Assembly: GCA_031555145.1 (NCBI GenBank)
Contig: JAVBUR010000104.1
Span: forward strand, 1-34,800
Direction of reading: 5' to 3'
Origin: JAJDIA01 sp031555145
Lineage (GTDB): Bacteria; Bacteroidota; Bacteroidia; Bacteroidales; Tannerellaceae
Length of the DNA: 34,800 nt
Part shown: positions 31,912 to 34,800 of the stretch, one piece after another
Position numbering within the stretch: position 1 is the stretch's first letter
Layout of the letters: the number at the start of each line of letters is the position of its first letter
The notes under the pieces: model-generated
Told to the model about the DNA's origin: nothing
The model's input: the letters and a program-made list of their open reading frames with translations, nothing else
The model's database searches: none
Translations under genes and position numbers: made by a program

Positions 31912-34551
31912 GTTAAACCAGTAATTAAGTTTCACCATAAATACATTTTTAGCCGGGAGGCCGAACATTCGGTCGAGATTGTCGCCCAGCCCGGAGATCA
32001 CGTAGGTATCACGGTTCGACATCGTATGCTCCCATACGAGGTAGAGCGTAGAGCCCGGCCTGTATTCCCAACGTGCCACCAGATTGGAGCGGAACTCATT
32101 GAAACTGAAGTCGGGGTTCTTGAAACCGAACGACTGACCGTTGTAATTCACGGCGTATTGTCCGTCTACATTGGTTATTTCATCCGCTGTAAGCAGATGG
32201 AAGCGATCATCATAGTTACGCGCCTTTGAATCGGTTATCACTTTGAACTCTTTGTATTTTCCCGTCGAGGTATAGGGAGAACCATAGAACTGGATCGAGA
32301 TATCCGGCGTCACATTCACCTGTGCCTTCAGGGTCACACCGTAGGTATGTTGGTCGATATGCCCCATCACATACGTACCTTCTTCGAAAGGAATGGCAGA
32401 CGCGCCGGCAATGGTCGTCACATACTGTAAGCCTTCGGGATGGAGGTCATACGTGAACTCTCCCGATAACAGCAGGCGGTTTCCCAGACGCAACGACACT
32501 CCGGGGATGAATGTATGGAACACATCTACTTTGTTGGCATTATAGTCGAACACATAATTAAAGGTGAACACCGTTCGCCGGGCTTTATCCGTATTCAACT
32601 TCACATCGGTCGTATAATACGGGCTTGTTCGCAGTTCGGGGCCACCACGCAGCTTGCGTGTCAGCGTATTCATTCCCCATCGTTCACTGAGGTTGATCTC
32701 GAAACGGTTCCAGAGCAGGCTCTTCCAGGCCAGTGAGATGGTATTGGAGACCGACGTTCCGCCGAAGTTCCATTTGTTCATCTGGATCATGGTGAGCGTA
32801 TTGCTACGAAAGACCTTCCAGGGTTGGGTCTGACGGAATGCGATCTCGGTCTCGTTCATATAATAGTCTGTTTCTTTCAGGTAGCCGATGGCGTTGAGGT
32901 CGAAACCGGGCGACGACCAGCCAAACTTCTCCGAAAACGTCCACTTGGCATTCCCTTTCCGGCCGGCTTTCACATAGCCACCTGTACCGGCAAGCGATGT
33001 GCGGTTCGGATCGACCCCCAGATAACCGGCGCCGGTGATCCGTTGGTAATAATGCACGGCATTCCGCTGAAGGGCAGTGATTGCTTCCCTGCTCCCATGC
33101 ATATAACTGTACATACCTTTGGCTTCGATGTAGTAAAGACGGTTCTTGAAATACTGCGTATAATCGAGACCGGCGGTGTAGGCATTCTTCACCATTCCGC
33201 TTTCCAGATGAGGGGCTTCCAGCTTACGGTTGACCGCCGTCAGCATACCGCCCAGCAGGGTATTACCTTTCCAGTTCTTCTGCACACGGCCGACCATATA
33301 GTTGGTCAGCGGCTCTACCTGTTCGCTCAGCTTCACACCGCCACGGGTCACGTCAAGAGAGGTCTGTGCCGTGACGCTTTCCACGAAACCGATTGTCAGT
33401 CCGCGTTTGTTGGTGCCCGTCAGTTTTAGGGCGCCAATAATGGGTACGTTCTGGGCCGTTTCGGCAAAGTTGGTCATATTGTCAATGTCCGTCACCTGGT
33501 AAGTTGGCTTGCTTCCGATACGGCGGGTATAGAACATCATATCGTTACCGTTGTTGAAGTCGAGGATATGTTTTCCTTCGAGGAAGAAGGGACGCTTCTC
33601 GTCATAAAAGGTTTCATACGCCGTCAGGTTCATTACCGACGGATCAAGTTCTACCTGCCCGTAGTCGGGGTTGACCGTCAAGTCGAGCGTATAGTCGGCC
33701 AAGCCGAACTTGGCATCGAAACCGGCATCGCCATTCCAGGACGAACCCTTCTGGTAGGGGCTACCCGCGATCTTCGATTCATGCACAAACCGCCCCATGA
33801 CGTAGGGAAGGAATTCGATCCCGCGCGATTTCGGCAGATCGGTCATGTTATGCAACTCGCCGAACGAGAAAACATGGCCGTTGTTCTTGATCGGGATCAT
33901 GCTCCAGTTCTGTACCTCGCCGTTGCGACGGATGATACGCCGCACATGCAGCCCCCAGATACCGTCTTCCGACAACTGGTTGTAGCGCAACTGACTGAAA
34001 GGAATCGCCATCTCGGCTGTCCAGCACGAATCGGCCAGGTTTACATACGTACGGGCTTCCCATACGGCGTTCCAGCTTTTGTTTACTACGAGTTGGTCGG
34101 TTACGATCAGATCGGTCTTGGTACCGCCCAGGTTGAGGTTGAATTCGGAGGCGGCGCGGTAGTCGTGGTAGGTATCAAAGGCGATACTGACCAGGTCGCC
34201 GATACTGTTATCGTCGCGGTTATTGATAAAGCGGTTCATCTGCCCCGGTTCGGCGTCGAAGCAACGAATACCGACATAGATATATTTATCATCATAGAAA
34301 AGCTTCACATACGTCGGTGAGGCAGTGGGCATCCGTTCCAGCGGCATTACCTGCACGAAAGGGGCTGACCATTCGCCTTGGTTGTTCCATACTGCTTCGT
34401 CCAATTGTCCGTCAATTACCGGTCGCTCTCCACTCAGTTTCGTGATTGTATATTTCCGCTTATACGCCTCCTCGAATGGCACAACATCCGCTTGTTGCGC
34501 ACAGACGGAAAACACAATACACAGCAGGCAAACAACAAACAGATATCTCAT
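31906..34551 (-). CDS. DUF5916 outer-membrane protein with N-terminal CBM9-like domain
   Basis: The protein has 881 residues with a signal peptide (MRYLFVVCLLCIVFSVCAQ). Residues about 35-220 form a CBM9-like beta-sandwich (RPVIDGQLDEAVWNNQGEWS, KLFYDDKYIYVGIRCFD, and WTAEMAIPFSQLRY). From about 240 onward the sequence is DUF5916: AKFGLADYTLDLTVNPDYGQ, DEKRPFFLEGKHI, then a long barrel with alternating strands ending in VFMVKLNYWFNL, with the terminal aromatic-x-leucine pattern of barrels. It is probably an outer-membrane protein of unknown substrate. A TATTTTTG box at 34580-34587 (- strand) is a likely -7 element; no -33 match is visible. Confidence 0.85.
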   Translation of the reverse strand: MRYLFVVCLLCIVFSVCAQQADVVPFEEAYKRKYTITKLSGERPVIDGQLDEAVWNNQGEWSAPFVQVMPLERMPTASPTYVKLFYDDKYIYVGIRCFDAEPGQMNRFINNRDDNSIGDLVSIAFDTYHDYRAASEFNLNLGGTKTDLIVTDQLVVNKSWNAVWEARTYVNLADSCWTAEMAIPFSQLRYNQLSEDGIWGLHVRRIIRRNGEVQNWSMIPIKNNGHVFSFGELHNMTDLPKSRGIEFLPYVMGRFVHESKIAGSPYQKGSSWNGDAGFDAKFGLADYTLDLTVNPDYGQVELDPSVMNLTAYETFYDEKRPFFLEGKHILDFNNGNDMMFYTRRIGSKPTYQVTDIDNMTNFAETAQNVPIIGALKLTGTNKRGLTIGFVESVTAQTSLDVTRGGVKLSEQVEPLTNYMVGRVQKNWKGNTLLGGMLTAVNRKLEAPHLESGMVKNAYTAGLDYTQYFKNRLYYIEAKGMYSYMHGSREAITALQRNAVHYYQRITGAGYLGVDPNRTSLAGTGGYVKAGRKGNAKWTFSEKFGWSSPGFDLNAIGYLKETDYYMNETEIAFRQTQPWKVFRSNTLTMIQMNKWNFGGTSVSNTISLAWKSLLWNRFEINLSERWGMNTLTRKLRGGPELRTSPYYTTDVKLNTDKARRTVFTFNYVFDYNANKVDVFHTFIPGVSLRLGNRLLLSGEFTYDLHPEGLQYVTTIAGASAIPFEEGTYVMGHIDQHTYGVTLKAQVNVTPDISIQFYGSPYTSTGKYKEFKVITDSKARNYDDRFHLLTADEITNVDGQYAVNYNGQSFGFKNPDFSFNEFRSNLVARWEYRPGSTLYLVWEHTMSNRDTYVISGLGDNLDRMFGLPAKNVFMVKLNYWFNL

Positions 34552-34684
34552 GGTTTAATAGATCTAAGTACAATGACTACAAAAATAACCTTTTCCGGGT
34601 AATATCATCCCATCAGCAGAAAAAAGTTAACGCTACAGGATGTGAACAGGTTTCAAATACAACGAAATTTGAAAGCGGCGGTGA

Positions 34685-34800
34685 ATGCCCGGTCACGGGC
34701 ATCGTGTTCGTAGCCGTGGGTGCAAGCCCACGGACAGGAGGATGGGTGATGTTTATGCGCCGCGTCAGCGCCGCCGTAATTGCCCGACCGGCGGCGCTGA
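34685..34800. repeat. REP-like element of three hairpins, cut by the window end
   Basis: Three inverted repeats follow each other: ATGCCCG/CGGGCAT (34685-34702), CCGTGGG/CCCACGG (34714-34733) and the perfect 12-bp TCAGCGCCGCCG/CGGCGGCGCTGA (34765-34776 with 34789-34800). The segment is far more GC-rich than the intergenic DNA beside it. Such hairpin strings are typical of the ends of REP elements mobilised by single-strand (Y1, RAYT-type) transposases; whether a transposase gene follows cannot be seen. I see no gene in 34552-34800. Confidence 0.7.

Overview
The window looks like chromosomal DNA of a Bacteroidales bacterium, most likely Parabacteroides or a close relative. The evidence is: Bacteroidota-type promoters (TTG about 20 bases before a TAnnTTTG box) instead of sigma-70 boxes; no Shine-Dalgarno sites; lineage-restricted families (fimbrillin/Mfa-like, DUF3575, DUF5119, DUF5686, DUF5916, DUF6599, DUF1460); and housekeeping proteins of Bacteroidota type. 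The genus is inferred, not proven.

Layout. (1) 1-94: a tandem array of short inverted half-sites, one every 11 bp, running in from the left edge. (2) 211-10733: one long rightward type V (fimbrillin) pilus operon. It has a promoter, a DUF3575 barrel-like protein, a DUF5119/FimB-like lipoprotein, four fimbrillin-family lipoproteins, a 981-residue tip-like lipoprotein with an EF-hand-type loop, and a bidirectional terminator. (3) 10756-13581, leftward: DUF362 Tat-signal protein, DUF6599 protein, then ribosomal proteins L21 and L27. (4) 13706-15710, rightward: sucC-sucD, followed directly by a leftover fragment of a small membrane transporter. (5) 15835-17805, leftward: xanthine salvage pair (xpt and an NCS2 permease). 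(6) 17955-20310: a lone GH43 arabinanase-like enzyme, an HdeD-like membrane protein, a small GIY-YIG protein and a decayed reading frame. (7) 20558-25547, rightward: prmA; a YtxH/holin-like/coiled-coil envelope trio; a 27-residue lipoprotein just before gapA; then miaA and kdsA. (8) 25702-34551: a Crp/Fnr regulator (leftward), a DUF5686 outer-membrane protein (rightward), the leftward set pspC-uvrB-DUF1460, and a leftward DUF5916 barrel protein. (9) 34685-34800: three consecutive GC-rich hairpins of a REP-like element cut by the window edge.

The accessory system is the fimbrial operon: the lipoproteins should be exported to the outer membrane, trimmed after a basic residue in a conserved T-K/R-A/G/S motif, and polymerised by donor-strand exchange, with the last gene capping the fibre. 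Most other genes are housekeeping. The main unexplained items are the 11-bp-phased array, a two-copy palindromic intergenic element (12316 and 25578), the transporter remnant in frame behind sucD, and the tiny cysteine-rich lipoprotein before gapA. No rRNA, tRNA, CRISPR array or complete insertion sequence was seen.
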